A stretch of DNA of 64,000 bases from Methylomonas sp. ZR1 (lineage in GTDB: Bacteria; Pseudomonadota; Gammaproteobacteria; Methylococcales; Methylomonadaceae): positions 1,302,001 to 1,366,000 of the forward strand of contig NZ_RCST01000001.1 in NCBI RefSeq assembly GCF_013141865.1, written 5' to 3'. Positions within the stretch are counted from its first letter, which is position 1; each line of letters opens with the position of its first letter. The notes below the pieces were generated by a model. That model had not been told where the DNA came from and did not search any database. It worked only from the letters and a program-made list of their open reading frames with translations. Both the position numbers and the translations under genes were made by a program. Positions 28,255 to 38,173 of this stretch are shown here, piece by piece.

Positions 28255-30516
28255 TTAACGGGTCAGCAATTCCACCCAGAACGTGCTGCCCACACCCGGT
28301 GTGCTGCTAACCCCGACGGTACCGTTCATCAATTCCGCCAGTTGTTTGGTAATTGCCAATCCAATACCGGTGCCTTCTATTTCGGTATTATCCGCACCGA
28401 GGCGCTGAAACGATTGGAATAACAATTGTTGTTGTTGCTCCGCCAGACCGTTGCCGGTATCGGTGATAGAAATTCTCACCCGGTTATCGTCCACCAGTCT
28501 GCTGCTCAAGTTGATGGAACCGTTGGGGCGATTGTATTTCACGGCGTTGGACAAAAAATTCAATAAAATTTGTTTGGCGCGTTTCGGGTCTGCTTGCAAC
28601 TCAATGTTCTCGGGTAAGCAATTATCGACAATCAACGCCAGACCTTTATTTTGCGCCAAGGGTGTGATCAGGGTTTGGCAATCCTTGATTAGCTCCGCCA
28701 AATTGATGCTGCCGATATTCACGCTGATTTTGCCGGACTCGATTTTAGCCAGATCCAAAAGCTCGTTAATCAGCCCGAGCAAGTGCAGACCGGCCTTGAG
28801 TATTTCATTCACCGAGTCCAGGTGAGTTTCAGCCAAAGGATGTTCCTGGTCGTCCATTTGCATCAGCTGCGCAAAACCGATAATGGCATTTAGCGGGGTG
28901 CGTAATTCGTGGCTCATTTGCGACAGAAATTGGCTTTTGGCCAAGCTGACTTGTTCGGTCCGGTTAATCAATTCTCGCATTACCGTTTGTTCTTCGGCTT
29001 TTTTCAGCAGCATTTTCGCCATGAGCATCCGCTCGCCAATATCGTTGATGGTCAACACCGTGCCCATCAGTGCGCCCCGACTGCCTATCAAAGGAGCGAT
29101 GGTCAGATTCGCGTTCATCGCATAATGGTCGGAAATGGATAAGCGGGTATTGCTGATTTTCAACGGTCCTTGATTGATGACGCTTTGTTGTATCAATTCT
29201 GCGATTCGATGCGGTTTGCCGTCTATTTCCAAACTAAAAATGTCGTCGATATTTTGACTGCTAGTCTTGGGACGTTTGCTGCCGATGATGTCCAGAGCGG
29301 CGGCATTCATGTATTCAATCGAGCCTTTGTTATCGGTGGTGATTACCCCATCGACGATAGCGTTTAAGGTGATATAGGCGCGCTTTCGTTCTGCGAATAA
29401 GGATTGGATCAGTTTCTCAAAATGCCGCCAGCTGCGCAGTGGATAGCTGATTATTAACACCAGTAATGCCACGGACGGTGCAAACCAATAGTGGCTGGTA
29501 TGCAGTAAGACTAAGCAAAACAGTAAAATTGCCATGGACAGCATAGAAACCGCCAGCGCCAGCCAGCGCAGTGAAAAACAGGTGCTGATCTTGATGGCGA
29601 TCCCGGCTATGGCCAGGCTTAACAGAAATTGCCAATGGCCCGGTAGCGGTTGCCAAAGCGTTTGCTTAATCAGGCCATCCAAGCCGGCTGCGACGAAATC
29701 CACCCCGCTCATGGGCCGACTACCGATAGCCAGAGGTGCCGGCAGGTCACGTTCTATACCGCTGGCGGTGAGCCCAACCAATACGTATTTATCGGTGAAT
29801 AATTGTCCGGACACATTACCCGATAATACGTCCAAATAAGAAACCCTAATGAAATCACTATCCGGCGCAAAGAACGGCAACCACACCCGATAATCGCCAT
29901 TTATGTTTTCTGGCGATGTTTCGATCCGTAAGCCCGGTAAATCGGCAAGTATCTCAGGATGGCTCAACGCATAAATAGCCAGCGGCATCGCCGACCACTG
30001 CGAGTCGCCCAAGGACAATCGCAATAAAATGCTTCTACTGATGCCGTCTTTGTCCAAATCGACATTGGCGTGTCCCAGGACTGCATGTTTGGCATAGTCC
30101 GGCAAGGGCAGCGTTTCCACCATCTTGTTATCGTTTTGTTCGATAATTACCGGCAGTACGACCTGTCCATTATTGGCTAGAGCACGGCTTAAGTGCGCGT
30201 CCAACTCAGGATGTTGCCGATCCGCTTCGGAAAAAATAAAATCCAGCCCAATTGCCTTGGGTTTTGCCGGCGCCAGCGTCTCCAATAGGCGAGCGTGAAT
30301 ATCTCTTGACCAAGGCCAGCGCCCCAGTTTTTGCAGGCTTTTTTGATCGACTTCGATAATGACAATATCTTTTGAAGCCGGTGTAGCCAACAGCTTTAGT
30401 TGGGCATCATAAATCCACCGATCAAAGCGCCACAGTGCATCCGTATAGCTTAAGCCGACCGTAAACAGTATCAGCAGCAAGACGATCAATGATTTTTCGA
30501 AGCGGCAAGTCGCCAT
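28255..30516 (-). CDS. CHASE2-domain sensor histidine kinase
   Basis: A 753-residue protein. An N-terminal membrane helix is followed by a periplasmic CHASE2 domain (about residues 30-285; VIIEVDQKSLQKLGRWPW, AIGLDFIFSEAD, KYVLVGLTASGIERDLPAP). Three closely spaced transmembrane helices (about 290-350) follow, then a PAS domain with ITTDNKGSIEYMN. The HisKA box is SQMSHELRTPLNAIIGFAQL with the phospho-acceptor His near 535. The ATPase domain has ILLNFLSNAVKYN, ITDTGNGL and GTGIGLAITKQL. No receiver domain or adjacent response regulator is present, so its partner lies elsewhere. It probably forms a unit with the FecR and OmpA-like genes 284 bases downstream; that gap shows no gene. Confidence 0.9.
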   Translation of the reverse strand: MATCRFEKSLIVLLLILFTVGLSYTDALWRFDRWIYDAQLKLLATPASKDIVIIEVDQKSLQKLGRWPWSRDIHARLLETLAPAKPKAIGLDFIFSEADRQHPELDAHLSRALANNGQVVLPVIIEQNDNKMVETLPLPDYAKHAVLGHANVDLDKDGISRSILLRLSLGDSQWSAMPLAIYALSHPEILADLPGLRIETSPENINGDYRVWLPFFAPDSDFIRVSYLDVLSGNVSGQLFTDKYVLVGLTASGIERDLPAPLAIGSRPMSGVDFVAAGLDGLIKQTLWQPLPGHWQFLLSLAIAGIAIKISTCFSLRWLALAVSMLSMAILLFCLVLLHTSHYWFAPSVALLVLIISYPLRSWRHFEKLIQSLFAERKRAYITLNAIVDGVITTDNKGSIEYMNAAALDIIGSKRPKTSSQNIDDIFSLEIDGKPHRIAELIQQSVINQGPLKISNTRLSISDHYAMNANLTIAPLIGSRGALMGTVLTINDIGERMLMAKMLLKKAEEQTVMRELINRTEQVSLAKSQFLSQMSHELRTPLNAIIGFAQLMQMDDQEHPLAETHLDSVNEILKAGLHLLGLINELLDLAKIESGKISVNIGSINLAELIKDCQTLITPLAQNKGLALIVDNCLPENIELQADPKRAKQILLNFLSNAVKYNRPNGSINLSSRLVDDNRVRISITDTGNGLAEQQQQLLFQSFQRLGADNTEIEGTGIGLAITKQLAELMNGTVGVSSTPGVGSTFWVELLTR

Positions 30517-30655
30517 GGAATTTACTGTGAAAGTGGAAATACTAGGAAAAGTATACTAGTTGCAACCGCAAACAGTTAATGTAAAACAAGGCTTTCCGCT
30601 GTTAATGGCCTGACAGCAGGGCGCAAATTGTCTTGAATCCGCAAACCCGCCACTA

Positions 30656-33256
30656 TCAACGCTTGTTAGCTTTTAGCAGCGCTTTCAATCGATATAAAGC
30701 GTCCAATGCTTGCCGAGGACTTAAATGATCAGGATCGAGTTCTTCCAGCAGCACGACCGCCGGATGGCATTCCTGACTGGTGAATAAATCAAACTGGTTG
30801 ATTTCGCTATGATTTTGCAGCTCGATATAGGCGGTGTTTTCCAGTTGCGCCAACTTGTTTTTGGCGTTGGCAATCACACTCTGCGGCACGCCGGCCAGTG
30901 CCGCCACTTGTAAACCGTAGCTTTGACTGGCCGGACCGTCTTTCACGGCATGTAAAAATACGATCTTGTCGCCGTGTTCCATCGCGTCCAAATGGATGTT
31001 ATGGATATTGCCTTGCTCTTCGGCCAGCGTGGTTAATTCGAAATAATGGGTCGCGAATAGCGTGAATGCCTGGGTGTGGCGAGCCAAATAATCGGCGCAG
31101 GCCCAAGCCAAGGACAAGCCGTCGAAGGTGCTGGTGCCGCGGCCGATTTCATCCATCAATATCAAGCTGTTGCTGGTGGCGTTATGCAGAATATTGGCGG
31201 TTTCCGACATTTCCACCATAAAAGTCGAGCGGCCGCTGGCCAGATCGTCGGAAGCACCGATGCGGGTGAATATTTTGTCTATCGGCCCGCAACGCAGAGA
31301 TGTAGCCGGCACATAGCAACCGATGTGAGCCATCAGTACAATCAATGCCGCTTGGCGCATAAAAGTCGATTTACCACCCATGTTCGGACCGGTGATCACC
31401 AGCATCCGCCGCTCTGTCGAGAAATTAAGATCGTTGGCCACGAAGGGAATACTGGATAGTGCTTCCACCACCAGATGCCGGCCGGCGACGATGTCGATGC
31501 CCGGCTGTTGGTCCAATATCGGTTGGGACAAGTTTAAGGTTTCGGCACGTTCGGCAAAATTTACCAGCACATCCAGTTCGGCCAAGGCATTAGCGCACTG
31601 CTGTAGATCGAGTAATGCGTCGCCCAGCGTATCCAGCAATTGATCATATAAGGCTTTCTCGAAGGACAGCGATTTTTCGCGGGCGCTTAGCACCTTGTCT
31701 TCAAAAGATTTAAGCTCCGGCGTGATGTAGCGTTCCGCACCTTTCAGCGTTTGTTTGCGGGTGTAATGTACCGGGACTTTGTCGGCTTGGGCGTTGGAAA
31801 TTTCGATGTAATAACCATGCACCCGGTTGTAATTGACCTTTAGTGTGGCGATGCCTGTAACGGCGCGCTCGCGCTGCTCCATGTCGATCAGGAACTGGTC
31901 GGCGTTCTGACTGAGATTACGTAACTCGTCCAGCTCAGGATGATAACCGGGGGCAATCACGCCGCCGTCGCGAATCAGTACCGGTGGGTTGTCGATGATG
32001 GCGCGTTGCAGTAAAGCCAGCAATGCCGGCTGTTCGCGTAATTGCGTGCGCAGGCTTTCCAGATGCGGATTCTCGCTATCGGCCAGTTGGCTTTGCAGTT
32101 GCGGCAAAACCGCCAAGGTCTGGCGCAATACCAGTAAATCACGTGGCCGTGCGGATTTCAGCGCGATACGTGAACTAATCCGTTCTATATCGCCCACTTG
32201 GCGCAGGCTGGCTTGTAGATCTTCATATAAATGATTCAGCAACAGGCTGGCGATGCAGGCATAACGGCCATTGACAACGGCATTATCTCGCAGCGGTCGG
32301 TGTATCCAGCGTCGCAGGCAGCGGCTGCCCATCGCGGTGGCGGTTTTGTCCAGTACGCCCAATAAGGTGTATTGAAGTTGGCCGCTGGGATGACTGTCCA
32401 GCTCCAGATTGCGGCGGCTGGCGGCGTCCAGGCTAATGCTGTCATCGCTGTTCTCGACGCGAATGCCTTGAATATGGGGCAGGGCGCTTTGCTGGGTGTC
32501 ACGGATGTATTGCAGCAAACAACCTGCCGCGCAAATCGCCGCCGGTAAATGTTCGCAGCCGTAGCCTTTTAAATCGTGGCTATTGAACTGTTTTAAAATC
32601 AACAACCGACAACTATCCAAGTCAAAATGCCAGGGAGGCCGTTTGCACAAGCCTCGGCGCTCCTTGACGGCCGACGGCAGTTTAATATCCTCGCTATACA
32701 ACAATTCAGCCGGATTCAAACGCTCGATCTCGCTGAGTAGCTGGGTTTCATTGTCTACTTGCTGCAGCGTGAATTTACCACTCCCTAAGTCCAGGCAAGC
32801 CAGCCCGAAGAACTTGTCGAATACGGCTAAAGCCACCAGCAGATTATCCTTGCGATCCTCCAATAAAGCTTCGTCGGTGACAGTGCCGGGCGTGACGATG
32901 CGCACCACCTTGCGTTCCACCGGCCCTTTGGATTTGGCCGGGTCGCCAATTTGCTCGCATATGGCAATCGATTCGCCTTGTTTCAGCAGGCGGGCGATGT
33001 AGTTTTCCGCCGCATGATAAGGAATGCCGGCCATAGGAATGGGTTGTCCCCCGGACTGGCCGCGAGCGGTCAGCGTAATATCCAATAACTGCGCGGCCTT
33101 TTTCGCATCATCGAAAAACAGCTCGTAGAAGTCTCCCATTCGGTAAAACAACAGCGTGTCAGGCTGGCCGGATTTGATGCGCATATATTGTTGCATCATC
33201 GGGGTGTGCTGTGTTTTGTTGCCTTGCCTGCTGTCTTGTTTTGTTTGGATATTCAT
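30656..33256 (-). CDS. mutS: DNA mismatch repair protein MutS
   Basis: 866 residues from the ATG at 33256; the frame extends further but that part lacks family similarity, and another Met at residue 20 of this version (MMQQYMRIK) is a possible start. The mismatch-binding motif [15 protein letters not shown] is near the N-terminus and the Walker A site [14 protein letters not shown] near residue 615, with [22 protein letters not shown] and ATHYFELT following. MutS recognises mispaired bases and recruits MutL. The integrase gene of the neighbouring mobile element starts 167 bases away and is divergent. Confidence 0.96.
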   Translation of the reverse strand: MNIQTKQDSRQGNKTQHTPMMQQYMRIKSGQPDTLLFYRMGDFYELFFDDAKKAAQLLDITLTARGQSGGQPIPMAGIPYHAAENYIARLLKQGESIAICEQIGDPAKSKGPVERKVVRIVTPGTVTDEALLEDRKDNLLVALAVFDKFFGLACLDLGSGKFTLQQVDNETQLLSEIERLNPAELLYSEDIKLPSAVKERRGLCKRPPWHFDLDSCRLLILKQFNSHDLKGYGCEHLPAAICAAGCLLQYIRDTQQSALPHIQGIRVENSDDSISLDAASRRNLELDSHPSGQLQYTLLGVLDKTATAMGSRCLRRWIHRPLRDNAVVNGRYACIASLLLNHLYEDLQASLRQVGDIERISSRIALKSARPRDLLVLRQTLAVLPQLQSQLADSENPHLESLRTQLREQPALLALLQRAIIDNPPVLIRDGGVIAPGYHPELDELRNLSQNADQFLIDMEQRERAVTGIATLKVNYNRVHGYYIEISNAQADKVPVHYTRKQTLKGAERYITPELKSFEDKVLSAREKSLSFEKALYDQLLDTLGDALLDLQQCANALAELDVLVNFAERAETLNLSQPILDQQPGIDIVAGRHLVVEALSSIPFVANDLNFSTERRMLVITGPNMGGKSTFMRQAALIVLMAHIGCYVPATSLRCGPIDKIFTRIGASDDLASGRSTFMVEMSETANILHNATSNSLILMDEIGRGTSTFDGLSLAWACADYLARHTQAFTLFATHYFELTTLAEEQGNIHNIHLDAMEHGDKIVFLHAVKDGPASQSYGLQVAALAGVPQSVIANAKNKLAQLENTAYIELQNHSEINQFDLFTSQECHPAVVLLEELDPDHLSPRQALDALYRLKALLKANKR

Positions 33257-33347
33257 TCGTAAGTTAATGAAATAACAGATAATATGTCTATGTTGTGAGC
33301 CGGGTTCACTCCAGCTACACTTTTCAAAACTTCCCTGCACTTTGCTG

Positions 33348-33423
33348 TTTAGTATAGGTTTTAGTATAGGTTTTTTCGAGTTATACTCGTGTCATCGATC
33401 AACATAAAAAACCTATACTAAAA
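33348..33423. repeat. Direct and inverted repeats at the integrase start
   Basis: The 12-base unit TTTAGTATAGGT occurs twice in tandem (33348-33359 and 33360-33371). The stretch TTTTAGTATAGGTTTTTT (33359-33376) recurs as a perfect 18-base inverted copy at 33406-33423, ending on the A of the integrase ATG. Between them a small hairpin CGAGT/ACTCG lies at 33377-33389. Plausible roles are integrase arm sites, an operator for self-control, or part of the attachment site; a matching second att copy was not found in the window. Confidence 0.75.
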
Positions 33424-34691
33424 TGCAATTCGATGCCCGCACCGCTAAAGCTTTGCAGCCAGGACAGCATATGGCTTTTGACGATTACCCAGGACTGCGT
33501 TTGTCTGCCATGGCAAAAGTGAGAACTTGGTTTTATCGGTATAGAAGCACTGTTGATGGACGCCTTAGGCAGGTGTCAATTGGTCATTGGCCATCTATGT
33601 CATTTCCCGTGGCTATTGTCGCTTGGGAAGCTTTGAAAAACCAGCGTGATTCTGGTAATGATCCTGTATTAGAGGCAAAAGCTTTAATATTAAAACAAGA
33701 GGCGGCAAATTCTGAAAACGCTTATACAGTTAGAGTGCTGTGTGATGAATATTTAGCTGGACATGTTTGTCGCCACAGAGCCAAAAAAGGTTCTACTGAA
33801 ATTACTAGGATGTTTAACACAATGCTGGGTGATATGGCGGATTTACCATCCACTGCAATTACCCGCTCAATGGCTTTTGATTTGATTCAAAAGTACGCCG
33901 CAATATCGCCCGTGCAGGCCGGAAAATTACGATGTGAGTTAGGAGCAGCATGGGATTATGCAATGGATGCCGGCAGACTACCTGAAGCTGCAGTAAATTG
34001 GTGGCGCTTAATTTTACGTGGAAAAATTAGATCAAAAGGAAAGACCATAGAAGGTAAGAACATCGGCGTGGTCAAACGCGTACTCACTGAAGACGAAATC
34101 GGTGAATTGATAGCTTGGCTTCCAAATTTCGCACCGATAATTACTGACGTTCTAATGTTATATCTTTGGACCGGAACTCGCGGCTCAGAAATTGTCGGCA
34201 TGTCAGGAACTGAAATTAGTGAAGAGGGCGGTCAAGTTTGGTGGACGATACCGAAAATTAGAACGAAAAATGCTCGACATGAAACTGCTACAGATCAAAG
34301 GGTGCCTTTATTCGGTAGGGGTTTGGCAGTGGTGTTACGGCGGAAAAAATTGTATGGAGACGGTTTTCTATTTCCATCCCGTCATAAAGTGGGGCACATC
34401 GAACAAAAATACGTCACTGAACAGGTGTTTTATAGACAGCCCTATAGTCAGATACGCCCTGAGCAGGTGAGGCCTCGATTAACGGTGACTCATTGGGCAC
34501 CGCATGATTTGCGACGGACTTCACGCACCTTGCTTGCAAAATTAGGATGTCCAGATTCCGTAGGTGAAACGATTCTCGGTCATATGTTACCCGGTGTGGT
34601 AGGAACTTATAATCGGCATCAATATGACGATGAAAAACGCCTATGGCTCTTTAATCTGTCAGAGCATCTTGAGTCATTGGCAAATTTCTAG
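33423..34691 (+). CDS. int: Tyrosine integrase (phage/ICE type with arm-binding domain)
   Basis: A 422-residue protein. The N-terminus (residues 1-80: LQPGQHMAFDDYPGLRLSA, WFYRYRSTVDGRLRQVSIG) resembles the arm-type DNA-binding domain of P4-like integrases. The catalytic domain carries Arg in LWTGTRGSEIVGM (near 250), HDLRR (near 360), the second His in ILGHML (near 386) and Tyr in GTYNRHQY (near 395). It integrates and excises mobile DNA. Its promoter region contains strong repeats that include the start codon. Its 3' end overlaps the convergent alpA-like gene by 41 bases. It marks one end of a mobile element lying next to mutS. Confidence 0.92.
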   Translation: MQFDARTAKALQPGQHMAFDDYPGLRLSAMAKVRTWFYRYRSTVDGRLRQVSIGHWPSMSFPVAIVAWEALKNQRDSGNDPVLEAKALILKQEAANSENAYTVRVLCDEYLAGHVCRHRAKKGSTEITRMFNTMLGDMADLPSTAITRSMAFDLIQKYAAISPVQAGKLRCELGAAWDYAMDAGRLPEAAVNWWRLILRGKIRSKGKTIEGKNIGVVKRVLTEDEIGELIAWLPNFAPIITDVLMLYLWTGTRGSEIVGMSGTEISEEGGQVWWTIPKIRTKNARHETATDQRVPLFGRGLAVVLRRKKLYGDGFLFPSRHKVGHIEQKYVTEQVFYRQPYSQIRPEQVRPRLTVTHWAPHDLRRTSRTLLAKLGCPDSVGETILGHMLPGVVGTYNRHQYDDEKRLWLFNLSEHLESLANF

Positions 34692-34953
34692 ATTTAGGTT
34701 TGCCGTTGCGTCCGCCTATTGCCGTATTAGGAGGGGGTAATAAATCGGAAACAGGACGCGACTCAGCCCATTCTTCAATTTCGCGTAGTAACCAGCAGGA
34801 ACGGCGTGCAGATGCTTTACGAGGCTTAGGGAACTCATCGGCACGAATCAATGATTGGATGGTAGATTCAGAAAGCCCTGTGACTTCTGAAACCGCCTCA
34901 AGATCAATCATGATGGGTCTCAATACCGACTGACGTTTATGGGCGTTACTCAT
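34651..34953 (-). CDS. AlpA-family DNA-binding regulator (excisionase-like)
   Basis: A 100-residue protein from the ATG at 34953 (a longer frame has no better start). The core matches the AlpA/MerR-like winged helix: LEAVSEVTGLSESTIQSLIRADEFPKP in pieces, then ARRSCWLLREIEEWAESRP. AlpA-type proteins activate or direct excision of P4-like integrated elements. The convergent overlap with the integrase gene suggests joint control of integration and excision. Confidence 0.8.
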   Translation of the reverse strand: MSNAHKRQSVLRPIMIDLEAVSEVTGLSESTIQSLIRADEFPKPRKASARRSCWLLREIEEWAESRPVSDLLPPPNTAIGGRNGKPKSRNLPMTQDALTD

Positions 34954-35075
34954 GTATTTGTTGTCTACCAATAAATAGGTCGCTCGTTCGATCCGGCCTT
35001 GTTTTAAATAAAGCAATGACCGGATTGGTTGCCATTTTATCTTACTCAGGATTCAAATATTTTTGGTTAACCTTC

Positions 35076-35363
35076 TCATAAATGTATTTTGCAGATGCTG
35101 CAGCGATCAGTGAGATCTTCACGGGCTTTTAACAAAACCCAAGATTGACATTGTGGACACTTCGAAAGTTGAACTCGTTTATCTTTGATGTCCTGTGCCA
35201 CCACCCAAGCATCGGAAAACTCGAGTTGTCCCAAGGGATATGATTTTTTATACGCATTAAAGGCAGTAATTAGCGTCTGGATTTGGCCTTCTTTCGATTT
35301 GGCCGTGGCAACCTGAAAACACACGGCGAAGATGGTTACATCTTTATACTTACGGCGACTACC
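35076..35363 (-). pseudogene. C-terminal part of FlhC-like regulator 2, cut off by IS21
   Basis: Encodes the last 95 residues of an FlhC-like protein. The zinc site is CPQCQSWVL...RCSICKIHL (two CxxC pairs), preceded by AFNAYKKSYPLG and SDAWVVAQDIKDKRVQLS, which match the FlhC region before its zinc knot. An ORF prediction would start inside the IS end, but that start is accidental. Removing the IS and one copy of the 6-bp duplication joins this piece in frame to the fragment at 37982-38161, giving a 155-residue protein. It could be expressed only if the IS excised precisely. Confidence 0.85.
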
Positions 35364-35389
35364 TGTTGACGCCGGTTGAAAATTGACCA
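35358..35389 (+). repeat. Left target duplication and terminal inverted repeat of the IS21 element
   Basis: ACTACC (35358-35363) is the target duplication. The 26-base terminal repeat begins TGTTGACGCCGGTT at 35364 and matches the right end at 23 of 26 positions. A second copy of GAAAATTGACCA follows inward (ending at 35424), as in the multiple internal repeats of IS21 ends. Confidence 0.92.
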
Positions 35390-35478
35390 AGTAAGAGGCC
35401 GAATTCCGGCCGAAAATTGACCAGGGTTATTAACCTGTCCTGTCCAAAAATTAGACAGGAGCTTAGAAGGTGATAACC

Positions 35479-37020
35479 ATGATCTTATTTTCAAAAATTC
35501 GGCGGATGTATTTCCGTGACAAACTCTCCATCAACGAGATTGCCAAACGGACGAGTCTGTCTCGCAATACCGTTAAAAAGTGGTTGCGTATGCCCAATGG
35601 GACCGACCCGAAATATAAACGCCAGCCCGGCTCAACCAAGCTTTCCCCGTTTGAGGATCAACTCAAACAAGCGCTGATCGCTGACAGCTATCGCCCCAAG
35701 CGGGAGCGACGAACCGCCTTGAAGTTATTGGAAGAGTTACAGAAAGCCGGCTATGACGGCGGCTACACGCAGCTTACCGATTACATCCGTGCCTGGCGTC
35801 AGGGTGCCGGTAGCCAGGCTGGCAAACACGCCTTTGTCCCATTGAAATTCCGTTGGGGGGAAGCCTTTCAATTCGACTGGAGCGAAGAGTCTCTGGTGGT
35901 CGGTGGCGTTTATAGGCGTTTGCAGATTGCCCATACCAAGCTGTGTGCCAGCCGTGCCTTTTTGCTTTCCGCTTATCCAAGCCAAAGCCATGAGATGCTG
36001 TTCGACGCCCATCGCCGCGCATTTCAGGCTTTTGGCGGCGTGCCCTTGCGGGGGATATACGACAACATGAAGACGGCGGTCGACAAGGTACAGAAAGGCA
36101 AAGAACGCATCGTCAATACGCGTTTTGCGGCAATGACGGCGTATTACTTGTTCGATCCTGACTTCTGCAATGTCGCATCCGGCTGGGAAAAAGGCATCGT
36201 TGAGAAGAATGTGCAGGATAGCCGGCGGCGCATTTGGCTGGATGCCAGTCAACAATGTTTTGCCAGCTTTGCCGAGTTGAATGAGTGGCTGGAAGCCCGT
36301 TGCCGAGCCTTGTGGACGGAACTATCTTGGCCGGAACGCCAAGGGTTAACGCTACAAGAGGCGCTGGAACTGGAACAACCGGAGTTGATGCCCATGCCTG
36401 GCGTGTTCGATGGTTACATTGAGTTTGTGGCTCGTGTATCCAGCACCTGCTTGGTGACGGTGAAACGAAACCGCTATTCGGTGCCTTGCCGTTTTGCTAA
36501 TCGACGGATCAGTGTGCGCTTGTATCCGGAACAGCTTGAACTCTATGCCGACGATGCCTGGATTGCCAGCCATGTGCGACTGTTGGATCGCGATCAGGTC
36601 AGCTACGATTGGCAACACTATCTGCCGTTATTGGCGCGTAAACCCGGCGCGTTACGCAATGGTGCGCCCTTTGTTGAGATGCCGAAACCGTTGTCTTCTT
36701 TGCGGCTCGTGTTAAACAAGCGCCCTGGCGGTGATCGAGCGATGGCTGATCTTTTAGCCTGCGTACCCCGGCAAGGGCTGGATGCGGTGTTGGCGGCGGT
36801 TGAGTCTTTGCTGGCCGCCGGGGTGATCAGTATCGAGCAGGTCAAACATCTCGTGTCTACGCTCGCCGGGGACGGTCAACCGCCTGCCGAACCGCAGACG
36901 GTAATCACGCCTGACGTCTTACAGATCAAGGATGCGCCCATCGCCGATACCGCGCGATATGAGCAATTGCGCGAAGCGTTCGACTTAGCTCTGGTGGATC
37001 AGGAGAACGGCGATGCGTGA
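35479..37020 (+). CDS. istA: IS21 transposase IstA
   Basis: 513 residues from the ATG at 35479 (AAGG Shine-Dalgarno); a GTG at 35470 is the alternative. The N-terminal helix-turn-helix reads [22 protein letters not shown]. The retroviral-type DDE core has its first Asp in [10 protein letters not shown], the second in [11 protein letters not shown] and the Glu in [14 protein letters not shown]-terminal Mu-like beta domain follows ([13 protein letters not shown]). IstA binds the ends and catalyses transposition with IstB. Confidence 0.95.
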   Translation: MILFSKIRRMYFRDKLSINEIAKRTSLSRNTVKKWLRMPNGTDPKYKRQPGSTKLSPFEDQLKQALIADSYRPKRERRTALKLLEELQKAGYDGGYTQLTDYIRAWRQGAGSQAGKHAFVPLKFRWGEAFQFDWSEESLVVGGVYRRLQIAHTKLCASRAFLLSAYPSQSHEMLFDAHRRAFQAFGGVPLRGIYDNMKTAVDKVQKGKERIVNTRFAAMTAYYLFDPDFCNVASGWEKGIVEKNVQDSRRRIWLDASQQCFASFAELNEWLEARCRALWTELSWPERQGLTLQEALELEQPELMPMPGVFDGYIEFVARVSSTCLVTVKRNRYSVPCRFANRRISVRLYPEQLELYADDAWIASHVRLLDRDQVSYDWQHYLPLLARKPGALRNGAPFVEMPKPLSSLRLVLNKRPGGDRAMADLLACVPRQGLDAVLAAVESLLAAGVISIEQVKHLVSTLAGDGQPPAEPQTVITPDVLQIKDAPIADTARYEQLREAFDLALVDQENGDA

Positions 37021-37828
37021 TCTGGAAGCGGAATTGAAATCTCTTAAACTCTTCGGCATGGCCTCAGCTTACGCCGAAGTCGCCAGCCAAGGCGGTGCCA
37101 AATTGCAATCCTCGGAATGGTTGCTGTGGCAACTACTGCACGCGGAAATCGAGGATCAACACATTCGCTCGATTCGGTACCAACTTCAAAGCGCACGATT
37201 CCCCGTGCATCGCAACTTGGCCGGTTTTGACTTTGAGCAAGCCAAGGTGGATCGCGTCTTGGTGGAACAACTGGCGAGCGGCGCCTTTATCGACGCCGCC
37301 CATAACGTGGTGCTGGTGGGCGGCACCGGTACCGGCAAGACGCATCTGGCCACCGCGTTCGGCGTCAAAGCCGTTACTGACCACAGCAAGCGCGTCCGTT
37401 TTTATTCCACCATCGATCTGGTCACACAACTCGAACGGGAAAAGGCCGCTGGCAACCAAGGCAAATTAGCCTATCGCTTGATGCAGGTCGATTTGGTCAT
37501 CTTGGATGAACTGGGCTACTTGCCGTTTTCCAAGGATGGTGGCGCGTTGTTGTTTCACTTGTTATCGAAGCTGTACGAGCGAACCAGCGTGGTCATCACC
37601 ACCAACTTGACCTTTGCCGAATGGCCCAGCGTGTTCAGTGATGCCAAAATGACCACCGCCTTATTGGATCGACTGACGCACCACTGCTATATCCTTGAAA
37701 CTGGCAACGAATCCTATCGCTTCCGGCAAAGTTCTGAAGAAGCCAAGGCTCGGATACAAGCGAGAGAGCAAGCTAAACGCAGTGGAAAAACACCGGAAGA
37801 TATCGCCTACGAGGAAAATCCGTTTTAA
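37013..37828 (+). CDS. istB: IS21 helper ATPase IstB
   Basis: A 271-residue AAA+ ATPase of the DnaC/IstB family. The Walker A motif is [14 protein letters not shown] and Walker [18 protein letters not shown]; sensor-type residues follow in [13 protein letters not shown] and [10 protein letters not shown]. It overlaps istA by eight bases. IstB assembles on target DNA and activates IstA. Confidence 0.96.
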   Translation: MRDLEAELKSLKLFGMASAYAEVASQGGAKLQSSEWLLWQLLHAEIEDQHIRSIRYQLQSARFPVHRNLAGFDFEQAKVDRVLVEQLASGAFIDAAHNVVLVGGTGTGKTHLATAFGVKAVTDHSKRVRFYSTIDLVTQLEREKAAGNQGKLAYRLMQVDLVILDELGYLPFSKDGGALLFHLLSKLYERTSVVITTNLTFAEWPSVFSDAKMTTALLDRLTHHCYILETGNESYRFRQSSEEAKARIQAREQAKRSGKTPEDIAYEENPF

Positions 37829-37949
37829 AAATCCAGCTTGGAAACGGGTAGCAAGACTACCGATTGTTATCCGTTTCCTTTACACTTATCCACAGCCGGT
37901 GACTTCAAAAACCGGCTCCGCCCCCTGGTCAAATTTCAACCGGTACGGT

Positions 37950-37981
37950 TGGTCAATTTTATACCGGTGTCAACAACTACC
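37950..37981 (-). repeat. Right terminal inverted repeat and target duplication of the IS21 element
   Basis: The end TGGTCAATTTTATACCGG (from 37950) to CAACA at 37975 is the inverted partner of the left repeat, and ACTACC at 37976-37981 is the second target copy. An inner repeat of the GGTCAAATTT type lies at about 37927-37936. Confidence 0.9.
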
Positions 37982-38161
37982 GGTCAAACCTCGGGTTGAA
38001 AACTTGATCGATCCACGACTGGGCGATTGGCCATGTAATTGACGGTATGTCTGCCTCAGTAACTTTATTGGTACTCCCGTTGCTTGATGCACGATTTTGA
38101 CTTTCGCATGGAGATTGAGCAGTTCTATCGCCAAGGTTTGTTGTTGATATTTCTTGAGCAT
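37982..38161 (-). pseudogene. N-terminal part of FlhC-like regulator 2, cut off by IS21
   Basis: Sixty codons from an ATG at 38161 with a strong Shine-Dalgarno (GGGAGG). The product LAIELLNLHAKVKIVHQATG, then IKLLRQTYRQLHGQSPSRG and IKFSTR, follows the FlhC N-terminal pattern (helix, LG-type turn, KLYKELRGxxPxKG, PFST). It starts 12 bases after the FlhD2 gene, so the two formed an flhDC-like pair. The IS21 element interrupts it at codon 60; the rest is at 35076-35363. Confidence 0.85.
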
Positions 38162-38173
38162 TAGCTGCCTCCC

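Larger units (their letters stand above)
35364..37975 (+). mobile_element. Complete IS21-family insertion sequence
   Basis: A 2612-base element bounded by 26-base imperfect inverted repeats (35364-35389 and 37950-37975) and a perfect 6-base target duplication ACTACC on both sides. It carries intact istA and istB with the usual short overlap. Both genes look functional, and the untouched target duplication suggests a fairly recent insertion. It disrupts an flhC-like gene in opposite orientation. Confidence 0.96.

Noticed and set aside
28144..28422. Plus-strand frame in the gap before and over the CHASE2 kinase gene
   Set aside because: Overlaps the conserved kinase C-terminus, no similarity, no ribosome site.
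33348..33423. Short CRISPR-like array at the integrase promoter
   Set aside because: Only two tandem 12-base units plus an inverted copy, no spacers and no cas genes.
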